Under the pieces are notes generated by a model that searched no databases, had not been told where the DNA came from, and worked only from the letters and a program-made list of their open reading frames with translations. A DNA stretch of 64,000 bases. Origin: Cylicocyclus nassatus. Taxonomy: Eukaryota > Nematoda > Chromadorea > Rhabditida > Strongylidae. The stretch spans positions 66,706,371-66,770,370 of the forward strand of contig CATQJL010000223.1 in assembly GCA_958299035.1 (NCBI GenBank), given 5' to 3'. Positions 1 through 11,329 of this stretch are shown here, in pieces (position 1 is the first letter of the stretch; every line of letters begins with the position of its first letter). A program made the translations under genes and the position numbers.

Positions 1-1405
1 GATTTGGTACAGTTGTGTGTTCAACAGGCATTCATCAGTGACCGGAGCGGATTCAGCTTTCGTTAGATTATTCAGGAAAAAAATTAAAAATTTCGAAAAA
101 AGCAGGCTCGAAAGTTGGCCAAAACTATAGATCCACCCAAAATTTCTGCCTGCTAACGTGATCCTTAGCTTCCAAAATCTTTTGTGCATATACATAGTCG
201 AAAGTCAAAGCAGTGGGTTTAGTTCAGCTGCGTCATACCTTTATAAGAAACGCTTATCTGCTTTTTTCCACTCAAAAACTGCTCTCATGCGTATTTTGTT
301 CCCGAGAATGTGTTTTTATGAGGATTCCGCACTTTTTTGACTGGTTTGAAAGTGATAGGGCTCCATCTATCTTATAGATGCTTAGCAGCGTGAGCAGTAA
401 AAAAAAATTCGGGTTTTCGTATCCAAAGCGCACCTGACACAGACATAACCGTAGGCCTGCGCTCGAATTTTTGCCTTCAAAATTGGTATCCGCTATTTTT
501 ATAAGCTCAAAATAATGTAGAAGCATTATTTAGCATTATTCACCTAAAAAGAAGTTTGTAAACTATAGTTACGATTGCTTGCGAAGTCGCACTTTAATTC
601 TTTTTCAAAGCATAAGTCTTGCGGTGTGTTCGGCAATCTCAAAGTACTTACCAACTGGTACCTTCTTTGAATTTTGCCACTTTTTAGCTGCTAACTATTG
701 AATACACCCTGCAATATATGTTGCCTTGTGATTCACATGAGCATTATGGTCAGAAGCAGAAATAACTTCAAGGCTTGTTGCAAATCACTTTTTGCAGGAT
801 GAAGTCCTCAATTAGCCTGCATACTAGGATTTGCAAAAACCTGCAATCACTGCATACGGACTCTCATACATACCAACAATGTATCTACTCCAGTTCACGC
901 TCATGACAACGTTGCAGAAAGAGCTTGAAGGCATAAATTTGAACGCAGGCCTGCGGTTAGGTCTATGTCAGGTGCGCTTTAGATACGAAAACCCGAATTT
1001 TTTCCTGCTGCTCACGCTACTAAGCATCTATAAGATAGATGGAGCCCTATCACTTTCAAACCAGTCAAAAAAGTGCGGAATCCTCTACAAAAACACATTC
1101 TCGGGAACAAAATACGCATGAAAGCAGTTTTTAAGAGGAAAAAAGCAGATAAGCGTTTCTTATAAAGGTATGACGCAGCTGAACAAAAGCCACTGCTTCG
1201 ACTTTCGACTATGTATATGCACAAAAGATTTTGGAAGCTAAGAGTCACGTTAGCAGACAAAAAATTTAGGTGGATCTATAGTTTTGGCCAGCCTTCGAGC
1301 CTGCTTTTTTCGAAATTTTTAATTTTTTTCCTGAATAATCTAACGAAAGCGGAATCCGCTCCGGTCACTGATGAATGCCTGTTGAACACACAACTGTACC
1401 AAATC
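1..1405. repeat. Long fold-back (inverted repeat) element
   Basis: Bases 1-482 recur as an imperfect reverse complement at about 926-1405, with a 440-base spacer. The left arm opens with GATTTGGTACAGTTGTGTG and the right arm closes with its complement. The element may extend left of the window. A further piece of arm-like sequence (GTGGATCTATAGTTTTGGCC) recurs just outside the right arm near 1452. The reading frames in the arms mirror each other across the palindrome and are not genes. No transposase is visible, so this is a non-autonomous element. Confidence 0.85.
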
Positions 1406-2087
1406 TCAGATCAATTCGTTGAGAAGCAGATGAACTACGGCAGTTTTTTATAGTGGATCTATAGTTTTGGCCAGCACTGTAGAATAATATTCTGTTGAGC
1501 ATCTATGAAGACTGAAGTGCTTACTGCGATGCATGTCGAGCTGTCCGCATCTCAGCAGAACGCAACCATTGTCTGCGTCAAGCATTCAGTCAAAACTTAG
1601 ATAGATGTTGTAAAGTTATCAGATAGAGCCACTTTATTTCATGAGAACGAGTCTTTTGACAACATATTGATGAGCGATTTAGTGATTGCATGATAATCTG
1701 TTAGGAAAACTTCCCTCTAAATATCTCACATAGCGACGTCAAGTGAACAGAGATATGGAAATGAGATCTTTGATCGCTTATCGTTGCAAAATGAGCGTCG
1801 CAGTAAGTACTGTCTTTACTTGCAGTAAGTGATTACTACGAAACTAAACTCACGACATGGCGGTGAACTCACCGCAGACTTCTACCAGCTCAGAATGGAT
1901 TTCTAACGGGGGGTGGTCTAGTAGTAAGTCCCGGTAGAACCTGATCGATGGAGAAACACGGGTTTGAGTACAAGAATTTATCCTTATGGCATAAAACCAA
2001 AACAGCAAGAACAGAACGCTATATACAACAACGGGGTTTTAACCGATTCGCCCTCTCAGCAGGGTCTCTATGCTATCTCTATTTTAA
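1406..2087. other. No gene seen
   Basis: This stretch between two repeat elements has only short open frames without family resemblance or convincing splice structure. Confidence 0.5.
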
Positions 2088-2492
2088 AGGCAGTGTCCGG
2101 GCAGAAACTCGACTTCTAAAAAATCAACTTATCTGGGGTTATCCGCAACGCTGAATCCGAAAATCCACATCAGAAGGCGCGAAAACGGCGAGAACATGCA
2201 TTTTCCAAGTCCTCACATTTCGAAATTTGGGGATCCCCGCCAGGCTAAGACGCAGAGGTTGCAAAGAGCGCACGGTTTTTAACTGTGGCGGCATACGTAC
2301 TCTGCCGTCTGGCAGGAATTCAAACAACTCGGAGGACCCCGCCCCAAGGCGTAAGTTTCCCCAATTTGCAATCGTTTTTCTTACTTTAGGTCGAACGTTT
2401 TATGCTCGCAGTTCCGCGATGTTGTGTCTCAGGGGGGCTACTTTCACATGGCAGAGAAATCTCAGAACCCCCATTTTGCCCGGGCACTGCCT
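2088..2492. repeat. TTAA-flanked TIR element (MITE)
   Basis: The element begins AGGCAGTGTCCGGGCA and ends with TGCCCGGGCACTGCCT. It is flanked on both sides by TTAA (2084-2087 and 2493-2496). TTAA target duplication is typical of piggyBac-type transposition, but the termini are not the usual piggyBac ones and no transposase is present. The same family occurs at 46935-47840. Confidence 0.75.
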
Positions 2493-3702
2493 TTAAAGGG
2501 AAGGTCCGCCTCTCTTCGACGGCTCTTTTAAACTCCCTGGAGCGCTCTCTTCACGCTCTGGCTGCTCCCCCCTATCCAACGGTATTTATACCCCACTGAG
2601 TGGTCGAATCGGCCTCTCCTTTCCCGCCAGTAATCATTGGTAGATCGGTGATCCGCGCCATAGATTATTGAAACACGGGAGTGTGAAAGTGAGCAAGTCT
2701 AGCTTGAACTACGAAGTTGAGCTGAAGTCAATTGTTTCGATAATCGTGCTTGTGAGAGATTCTATCACATTTGTAAACCAATCATTTGTCCATTACGTTG
2801 AAATGTCTGTCTTACAAGCGCTCGAAGTTACATGTTTCGCAATTGGTTGTGACAATGAAGGCTGCTTGATAGGGCACCAATGACTCTTAACAGGGACATG
2901 ACAAAATTTATCAAAAGGAGAAGAATGAAAGCAAATAAAGTGGGAGGAAAGCACAGCATACTATCTATGTATATTATCAAAAGTGCAGAAACTTCAAAGG
3001 GCTTTGAGCTTGCAAGGATCTCTCCAGTTCTTGACTTTTTGGCATTGCTCCACAAAGAAGTTCATATTTTTACGCATACCACCTACAACAAGTTTTCAGT
3101 TTGATGTCGTAATTCTACTAATCCTGACAATACAAGGAAAATAAAGAAATCAACCTAGGATACCCGATGCAAATTCGGAATATTTGCAATAAAAGGAACG
3201 TCTGTTTCATGAAACTACTGACCCTCTTCGATCTGATCGATACAGAGCCTATGTCGACGTCTAAATCATCATTTAGGCCGTTTTTGGAGCTATCAACAGC
3301 GGAAAATGGCAAATAAAAATAACATGCAAGACTCCGTCTTTCTCAAGCATCGTATTGGAAAAACCAGAATAGGATCCTCAGTGATGACGAAAATGACCAG
3401 ATTTTTTTCTCCGCTCATGATAAAGCGTTATCGCAGTATTTTGCAAAATCTTCTGCTGATGTTAAATTTGTCCTCCGCTAGAGATACTATCTTTTGAAGA
3501 TCTACCTCTACCCGTGATCACGAGCAGTGAAGTACATAAGCGTCTGAAGACGGTCAAAGCTTCCATGTCTGTTACATCCGGAAAAATCCTAGCCTTTTTT
3601 ATAAGAGATATGCTAAAGCGCTGGGTGTTCTTTTGTCCCACATTTTCAATATTTCTTTGATGACCGGCAATCTCAAAGCTTTGGAAACAAGCTATGATAG
3701 TC
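2493..3702. other. No gene seen
   Basis: About 1.2 kb of unique-looking sequence. Frames of 60-96 residues occur on both strands, but none resembles a known family or joins through splice sites to a neighbour. Confidence 0.45.
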
Positions 3703-4338
3703 TCACAAGGGAACGATCCCAACTTTAGGTGGCGAATTGGTATGGTCCGCATATCATGAGATGCGTCTTGATGAGCTTATTCCAAATCTATTTTTCATAT
3801 CTGCGACCCATTCTCTGCAAAAAGTTATAAGCAGTTGAAAATGTGAAGTCACTGGGATTTTAATGCTTAATGTCCTTCAAAATCCCACTTGGGAGTGTAT
3901 GACTAACATGATACTGAGTGTACTGATTTCAAGAAACGCTCACATTCAAAAGAAACGCAAATAAGTGATTTGAACAACTAACTCTCGAGGTATGGCGCTT
4001 ATTTGCCAAATTTGCACTTTTCATTGCTCATAGCTTTTACCAACGAACTTTGATTGCTTTTTATTGTTCAAAAATACTTATTTGTGTTTCTTTTGAATGT
4101 GAACATTTCTTGAAATAAATGCACTCAATATCATGCTAGTCATACACTCCCAAGTTGGATATTGAAGCACATTATGCATTGGAACCCCAGTGACTTCACA
4201 TTTTCAACTGCTTATAACTTTTTGCAGAGAACGGCATCGCAGATATGAAAGGCAGATTTGAAATCAGCTCATCAAGACGCATCTAACGATGTGCGGTTCA
4301 TACCTATTCGCCACCTTAAGTTGGGATCGTTCCCTTGT
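3703..4338. repeat. Fold-back element, about 310-base arms
   Basis: The sequence ACAAGGGAACGATCCCAACT near 3705 returns as its complement ending near 4338, and complementarity continues inward almost to the centre near 4020. Paired inner landmarks are GTGAAGTCACTGGG and CCCAGTGACTTCAC. There is no coding capacity, so it is a non-autonomous palindromic element. Confidence 0.85.
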
Positions 4339-5240
4339 CAATACCCAAGCGCACGGGTGCTACTAAAGTTACTGAATTCAGTCTATTAGCATCTTACCGA
4401 CTCCCTGCAAAAGAATGGGAAAAACTCTTGCCAAGTACCTTATATGGTGCCTTAACATGATTTTTTTCCTCCGCAGCATCTTTCAGTTTTTTTTTGTAGC
4501 GCACTTGTGCGCAGAAAACAAATAAATAATTAATGCTTTTGCTCACCAGTAACGTAGTAAGAAGTGCTCGCTTTGAAGTTGCAGTTTCCTTTGAGCTTGA
4601 CGAGTTGCATTGGTATTTTGCGCGGAGTGGTGTCCTTGGGTAGAATTTTCATTACATTTTATTGGTTACAATTAGACTGGCAGAATTTACCGTGTAATTG
4701 TAATTAAAAAGGATAGCTTTTCCGGAATCGTTCGTGGTTTTGAGTCCTGGAAGCATTGAATATTTTTCGCTCGAAAGAGTGCAGCTGAAAAAATATGGCG
4801 AACATGACCGTTCTTAGTGTCCTTCCAACACCTTTAGCGGATGTTCAAGTATCATGTAGGGCTAAGTAAGGGGTCAACTTAAATTACCATAGAAAACAGA
4901 TCAGCGGTCCCTCTCATGGCTATGAAATTTACAAGAAAAAACGAGAGAGTAAGAAAGCTGCAAACTTTGCCTTGGAATAAACTAGATCCACTCTTTCTAC
5001 GAAATAGCACAATGTCTTACCGTAAACTCAAGCATTAAAGTTAGGCCAAGCATAGGGTAAGCGCAGTGTTCCCGACAATCATCAGAATTGAAATCATACC
5101 ATCTAAACTTCTTTACAATTTAAAAGCTATGACCTGGAATAAACTTCTACGAAAGCCTTACCGAAAAGGATCTAAAGTAAGTGAAAAATTCGTACTATCA
5201 CGTCGCCATGTTATACGTCTATTATTACCCTTTTGATGTA
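4339..5240. other. No gene seen
   Basis: AT-rich spacer of about 0.9 kb. It has no long open frame and no recognisable repeat boundary. Confidence 0.5.
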
Positions 5241-5440
5241 AGGCCCCGGACAGACTTCACGCGATTTGATCGTCGCGACTGAATCGCGACGAGACAACTG
5301 TTACAACATCATTCCATGCCGATCAACTTGCATTCGGTTGTGATACTTTTCCAGCCCGATTTTTTTGAATGTGAAATGAAAATGAATGGGTTGGCGATTG
5401 AATCGCGACGATCAAATCGCGTGAAGTCTGTCTGGGGCCT
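5241..5440. repeat. Short MITE with about 50-base inverted ends
   Basis: The left end AGGCCCCGGACAGACTTCAC and the right end GTGAAGTCTGTCTGGGGCCT are complementary, and pairing continues through the CGATTTGATCGTCGCGA region. At about 200 bases it has no coding capacity. Confidence 0.85.
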
Positions 5441-5748
5441 AAGATATTACAAAAACGTGACGACGGATTCCGCGGTCTTTCCGTGCGTCCAAATTTCACA
5501 GGGTCATATAAAACCCCGGGTACCACTCCACTGCACAGCTCAGTGCTCCTAGTAGCTGTCATCTGCATAAAAAAAATGCCCTGAAAATAGGCGGAAGCAA
5601 GGAAGACGCGGTCACGAACTGCGTACGCTACGCGCGACTACGCGCCATTGTCAAGATTCTATGATTCACCTATACATATGGGATCGTGCATGACGAAGTC
5701 GGAATATCTTTAGGCGCGAACGCGGCCTTATTAGCCGCAAAACGCGTG

Positions 5749-5804
5749 AGGCACAGGATTTACAAAGGTAAAGGCACACCTTTATCTTCGTAAATCCTGT
5801 GCCT
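5749..5804. repeat. Small perfect hairpin
   Basis: AGGCACAGGATTTAC (5749-5763) pairs with GTAAATCCTGTGCCT (5790-5804) around a 26-base loop. The loop holds a second short inverted pair (AAAGGT...ACCTTT). Confidence 0.7.
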
Positions 5805-6857
5805 AGTGCGCTCGCTCGCCTCATGCGAATAATGTTATACCAGCTGTCAAAAACAGCAATCCTGCAAATGTGTTCAATCAGACTGATGCGCTAAAATTTG
5901 TCAAATTTGAAAAAATGTAAATATTATGTACAAATAAAATAATTCTAAAGTCATCTTTTCCAACAAGCGTAAGAAATTCAGGACGACAGCAAAAATACGG
6001 GCAGAGTCCCGCCAAAACTCTTGTCGTAGCGGGCAGGAGGCACGCTCTGCCTTTACGGAGGTGGTGCAGGAGGAACCAAAGCCTTTGACCCCTGTATCCA
6101 AGAGGGAATGGGGAAGGCAGAGGAGGCTCCGCCCATCGCTCCGCCCACGGGATGCTCTCATTGTGTGTTGAGCAAGAATGGTGGATGAACTACCAGATAT
6201 TGATCACTTCTGATCGACTAAAAGGTTAAACTACTCAGACACTTTTTCCGACGGCCCGCGCGCTTTCATGAGCCTACCGTGCGAGCGGCGCGCCTAGATT
6301 TGTGTGCGTGGCCTCGTTTCCGACGGGCGGCGCGCCATCGAAACCTGCCGTGCGAGCGGCGCGCCTTGCCTTCGACGGGCGGCGCGCCATCTTGAGTGAC
6401 CGGGCGAGCGGCGCGCCATCAACAAATATGTAAGAACAACGAACATGTAACTTAACAAGACGCGTAAGCATCATTTTGAATTCGTTGTTAGCCGTAGGAG
6501 GTTGCATTTTTTATCGCATCGTTGGTTGCTTGTCCGTTTTGCCGGCTAATCGTCTCCATTCTCTGTAAGTTTTTTCTGGTTCACATGTGTACAGCCATTG
6601 TCATCCATGTGTTCCCTATTCCGTAGCATCTTAGCGTCCGTATTGCGTCCGCTATTCGGCTATCCGGGCCCCAAATTTTTTTTGTCATGGATTTCGCTCA
6701 AACTTGGCCTAGAGGAGTTATCTGAGGCGCTGATCACGAATATCACCTTTTCACCGCAGGAAAACGCCTCCATGCACGGTTACGGTTGGTATACGGTAGG
6801 GGGCCAACATCATAGATTTGCCCGAAACTTGGCCTAGAGGGGTTATTCGGCCCGCTG

Positions 6858-7283
6858 ATGCTGAATATCACATCTGGAGGAACACAAACGTATGCGAAGC
6901 CTAGACCCCTTTTTCCACCATGTCTCACTGGATATGTTTGTTATCTGGTTTTATTAGCTCTAGTAGTTTCGTTTTCAGTAGAGACTTTTGTGGAAAATAT
7001 TGTCGAAGACGAAGCGGCACCCTCAGATATCCAGATGGAATTCGAAGTTCCACAAGGTTCATAGCTTTTGCTTTTTTTCCTTTCTGTTATGTTTCCTAGA
7101 CTTTGTTTTTCAGGTAACTTGTACGAAAGACGCGAGTTTCACGTTGAAACTCCCCTACGAGGAGTTCAGCCTCTTCCGTTGCCTAGATCACTTCATGAAT
7201 GCGTTGAGAACGGAATCTTGCACATTGACAGGGCAGCCCGTTTAATTTTATCGAAGATGCATCGCCAAGAGTTTAACGTTTGA
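6858..7283 (+). CDS. Unknown two-exon protein inside the TIR element
   Basis: I do not recognise this protein. An open frame from about 6858 to 7056 ends in an acidic stretch (residues around VEDEAAPSD) at a GT donor. It resumes in phase at 7114 after a TTTTTCAG acceptor and stops at 7283. The joined product is about 122 residues, with a hydrophobic run near its start that may instead be unspliced upstream sequence, so the start is uncertain. The 3' exon looks protein-like (HVETPLRGVQPLPLPRSLHE). It could be transposon-encoded or a captured host fragment. Confidence 0.35.
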
Positions 7284-7760
7284 ATTGCATGGTAGGATCG
7301 GACATCCACTCGCTATGGCATATTGCTAATCGCATGACAGTACGGCTGCACATTCTGGGATGTCATATATGCTTTGACTTGCTCAACCTTATTTAGGCCG
7401 AGATTTCGAGAGCTGTAACAGCAAAAAGTGTTCGGAATTGAAAGCAGCGAAAGAGCGACGCTACCACGTGACTTATGCGTACCAGGACGTGACGGCTGCA
7501 TATCTGTGGACAACTGTGTCAAATTTTGGCAAATTCAGGCGAACCCGCCCTTCAAAAAGGTTTCTCATTCATGTTTGGATTACAATAAAACGACAATAAT
7601 TCAGTGAACGCTTTAGCTGGATCTCACAAATGTCTGTAAAGATTGGCAGGGAAGTTCGAGGCACAACACCTTTCAACAGTTATGTTCATTGTACCGTTTT
7701 TTATCACAGAGGGTGAGTCATGATGTATGCAAACACCTCATTTACATAAGGAGTTCTTAA

Positions 7761-7997
7761 ATGACGGAGCCTGCCGACGAAATCAAAAACTACTCCATTC
7801 GCCTAAACCAAAATGCTGGACGGGATGAAGAGTTGCTCAATCTACCAGAAGAAATAGAAGGGATGCTTAGAGGTCAATAAAAGGAACACTTTTGGAGAAA
7901 TAATCACTTTCAATGGACGTTTCCAGACTTCGGTAAAGACATGATGGGGTTCGGGTACGAGCAATTAGATCAGTGGAATAACCTGGATTTGAATTAG
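7761..7997 (+). CDS. Unknown small two-exon protein inside the TIR element
   Basis: The ATG at 7761 opens an acidic frame (MTEPADEIKNYSIRLNQNAG at its start) to a GT donor at 7873. After a TTCCAG acceptor the frame continues in phase at 7927 and stops at 7997, giving about 60 residues. No family is recognised. It lies between two other spliced frames in the same orientation, so these may be parts of one degenerate gene rather than three genes. Confidence 0.3.
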
Positions 7998-8051
7998 TCT
8001 TTGTGAGTGACTAAAACAGGATTCGCAAAAACCAAAAAATTTGCGTTGCAG

Positions 8052-8374
8052 ATTTTACAGAAACCTTGGAAATACCGAAAAGGAAAGAATTGAAGCGCTG
8101 GCTGAGCTCAGACAACAGCGCCAAGATTGGCGACCTCAACTATTCAAATCTCTCCAAAGCTCTGTAAGTCCAAAGATTTTTTACAAATTTCACAGTGATT
8201 GAGAATATGATTTCAGACGAGATATAAGGTCCTACAATTGCGAGTCAGGAAAATGGATAGCCAATAAGGTGAGAATTTGTGCATACTTAAATAATGATCT
8301 GACACTTCTTTCAGCGCAAGAAGCATGCCGCACCAGCCGGAGAGAAGGAAGTTACTGACCGAAAAAGGATTTAG
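8052..8374 (+). CDS. 3' exons of an unknown protein inside the TIR element
   Basis: Three exons (8052-8163, 8217-8268, 8315-8374) join in phase through GTAAGT/TTTCAG-type sites and end at TAG. The roughly 74-residue product is basic, with a middle segment LRDIRSYNCESGKWIANK and a Lys/Arg-rich tail. The upstream part is not defined. Phase agreement at both junctions argues for a genuine, perhaps captured, gene 3' end. No function can be assigned. Confidence 0.4.
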
Positions 8375-9175
8375 CAGCACCTCAATCATCAGCTAACGCC
8401 TGTCAACATCTGCGCAATTTCCTTTCCAACGTCTCCTCCAGAAAAAAATTGATTTGTCTAGGTTTTTCTTTTTGTGTTTTCTTTACAAGTATTGTTCAGT
8501 GTCTTATCTTTAGTGTTTCATCTTTCGTAATATAATGGTACCTTGCTTTAACCTTTCATCAAGATCTCCGTGTTCACTGCCTCAGTGTCATGATTCTGAC
8601 AGGATTCCGGTTTTTTTGCTCAATCAGGTCATTCTTACCGGTGTCTATCAGTGCTTTTTCAGTATCAGCATGGTTGTTATGTTTTACGTGTATTCAATAG
8701 GGGCTTAGCGTAAAAGGCATTGATGATATTATAGTTGTTGCCTGTTGTGTTCTGCTTTTGATTCTGTATTATGTCTTTCTGTAAGTCTTTGGATAATAAA
8801 TCTGCCATAATCATACCTGTACACATGTTTGGCAATAAATCTGAGGGTATGAGGTCGTATTTCAATGGCAAAATATGAAGTTTATCAAAGGATTGCTATC
8901 TGTATCACAATAGGGTCCTACAACGCTTTCGAAGGAGCGGGCGAGCGGCGCGCCTTTAGCGAGCGAGCCGCGTACCTTCATTCCACGGGCGGCGGGAGGC
9001 ATGAGCGCTCGCACGCTCAAGGCGCGCGGGCCGTCGGAAAAAGTGTCTGAGTATGAATTGGAACTTGAAAAAGGGACAGCAAAGATTCTCAAACAGGTTT
9101 TCAGGTACCAGGACGATAATAAAACTAGTATCATGTCATAAACCTAATATATGAATAGAGTAATCATCTTTCTAA

Positions 9176-9901
9176 GGGCCGCATGCACTAACATTTCCGC
9201 TAGGGAGGAGATCGCAGCTTCAGAAGAAAGCTTCATTTCCTGAAGCTAGGGATATCTGGATTTCACGCTGTCTACCTGTCCGTAAGTACTCCCACTATCC
9301 TTCTCTATGAAAATATTGAGCAGAAGCGAGAAGCCGTACAAGCCGCATTTCCCAGCTTTTTGTAGGATCCCCTGATGGTCCCTGGGGACGAACATCTATT
9401 CTTCAAAGTCATTTTTCTTTCTCCGAAGTTAACGAAAACCTTCCAAAGTTGTACTGAACATCCAACACAACTGTGCTAAGCATGTTGCTGATGAGAACAA
9501 ATGAATTTTTGAATAATCGAATTTTTCGGTATACCCCAAATTTCGACCTGTGGACCATCGAAAATTTCATGACTTCAAAACATCATTTGTTCTCATTAGC
9601 AACATGCTTAGCACTGTTGTGTTAGATGTTCAGTATAACTTTGGAAGGTCTTCGTTAACTTCGGAGAAAGAAAAATGACTTCAAAGAAAAGCGCCGGGGA
9701 TCATCAGGGATCATACTAAAGCTGGAAAATGCGGTTTGTACAACTTCTCGCTCCTGTTCAACATGTTTATAGTGAAGGGTAGTAGGAATACTTACGGATA
9801 GGCACACAACGTGAAATCCAAGTATCTGGAGTTTCGAAATATGAAGCTTTCTTTTAAGCTGCGATCCCCTCCCCGCGGCCATGTTAGTGCATGCGGCCCA
9901 A
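9176..9901. repeat. Fold-back element family A, complete copy
   Basis: The left arm starts GGGCCGCATGCACTAACAT and the right arm ends with its complement near 9901. The arms are about 350 bases with the centre near 9535. A second, more right-arm-like copy begins at 63445. The 91-residue frame at 9655-9930 (minus) is simply the arm read through and is not supported as a gene. Confidence 0.85.
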
Positions 9902-11329
9902 AGAGTCAATGTATGGAACACTACTACCATTAAATTGTTTTCAAATTTTGTTCGGAATTGAAATGTTGATACAAAGCCTAGAAAATGACCAGAAAAAAGA
10001 TTGATTCAAAGCAGGAGAACAAGCCGAAAATGAAGTTTCAGAGTGGTTCTAGTAATAACTTTAACAAAGAGACTAAGAAATTCTGGATACTCAGATCCAA
10101 GAAGGACGTAAATTGCAAATGCGTAATCATTGTTATGTCTGAGAGAAGGCTCAGTAAATCACAGCTCAGATTTGAAGTGCGAACCTAACCTGGACAACCT
10201 TTACCCCGTTGGCAGTTGTCGAGGAATTAAATTAGAAATCTTTACGCTGCTGGCAGTTAACGAGGGATAGAATAAAAGAAGTGGGACAATTTCTGATATA
10301 AATAGGGGAAAACCCACGAAAAAGTTACTAGACTCAACATGTCGTGTCTAATGCTAGCTTCCCTTTCTTCTCACCCAGCGATTTTCCTGCTGATCTTTTA
10401 CAAAACATAAGTCAGACTTACATGACAGCAATAAAAATTGCATTTACTATGACTTTAGAATTCCGACAGTGAACAGTTATTGTACAGTGACTGGACGGAA
10501 ATAGTATCAACATTCGTGCCCGACAACTATTATCTCCAGCAAGATCATGGATATGAAGTAACAATTGAATTAAGTTTGTAACGCATACGGAATTTAGTTT
10601 TAGTTCGGCACGATGTCCTCCCAAACAAACCAAGTGCAGCCACAACAAACACAGAATCAGGTTTTTCATTTTGCAGAGATATTCTTGTAAAAGCGCTGGT
10701 TTAGTTCCATGAGCGATCGTCGCCAAACCAATCGTATTTGTTCAAGGCTATGCAAATGAGGTTCACTTTTATTACTCAAAAACATTGCATAAAGCTCATA
10801 TTTAGTTTTTCGCCACACCACCAGCAACACAACCTTACGCAATCCAGCAGGGCTATGAAAATGAGGTGTAAAAGCAAGAAACTAGTCTTGAGTAATTAGA
10901 AAATTAGTTTCAGGTGTATATGCAGCCGCCTTCCACTCAATCGCTCCCGCGTCATACATTTGGAGACCAAGTATCACTTGAAAATTCGATTTCTGATTCC
11001 AAATGATTTCTTCTTCAGCTGTATACGTATCCATCGTCTAACGACGATGCCGCAACAACATTCGATGCAGCCACGTCACATGCAAAGTATTGGAAGTCAG
11101 GTATGAGCTAATACTCAAAGCATATACTTTGACTAGAGTTCTAGGTACTCGCACAACCGTTCCAGCACCAGAAAGAGCGCCACTCGCAACATCTACAAAC
11201 ATTATCAGATACTCTGACTTCTGGAAACGTAAGCAATTCTAGCAATGCGGAATCGCCTACTTTTCCGGGAGTCAGAGAGGTAAGTCAGAAGGGAGGGAGT
11301 ACACAGAGTAATCGTTTATGAAATTCCAG
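9902..11329 (+). other. Possible upstream Gln-rich exons of the MULE gene
   Basis: No complete gene is defined here. From about 10600 there are several short exon-like segments bounded by splice signals. Examples are one reading VYMQPPSTQSLPRHTFGDQ (about 10915-10970) and another reading VLAQPFQHQKERHSQHLQ (about 11145-11280). Gln/Pro/Ser-rich composition and shared orientation suggest an N-terminal extension of the transposase gene, but I could not join it in phase to the zinc-finger exon at 11330. Confidence 0.3.

Larger units (their letters stand above)
6234..9051. mobile_element. TIR DNA transposon with TA target duplication, unclassified
   Basis: The left end CTCAGACACTTTTTCCGACG at 6234 is repeated as its complement ending at 9051. 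The matching termini run about 28 bases to the GGCCCGCGCG stretch, and TA flanks both sides (6232-6233, 9052-9053). The ends are GC-rich against an AT-rich interior and carry repeated GGCGCGCC cores, five on the left (about 6290-6417) and one on the right (near 8946). Such subterminal repeats are often transposase-binding arrays. The interior holds small spliced frames (see 6858-8374) but no DDE motif that I can recognise, so the superfamily is open and the transposase may be absent. Confidence 0.75.

Noticed and set aside
272..1260. Similar protein frames at 272-526, 831-1121 and 1012-1260
   Set aside because: They are the two arms of the fold-back element read on opposite strands.
9655..9930. 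91-residue frame on the minus strand
   Set aside because: It lies wholly in a fold-back arm and the other arm and the 63.4 kb copy do not preserve it.
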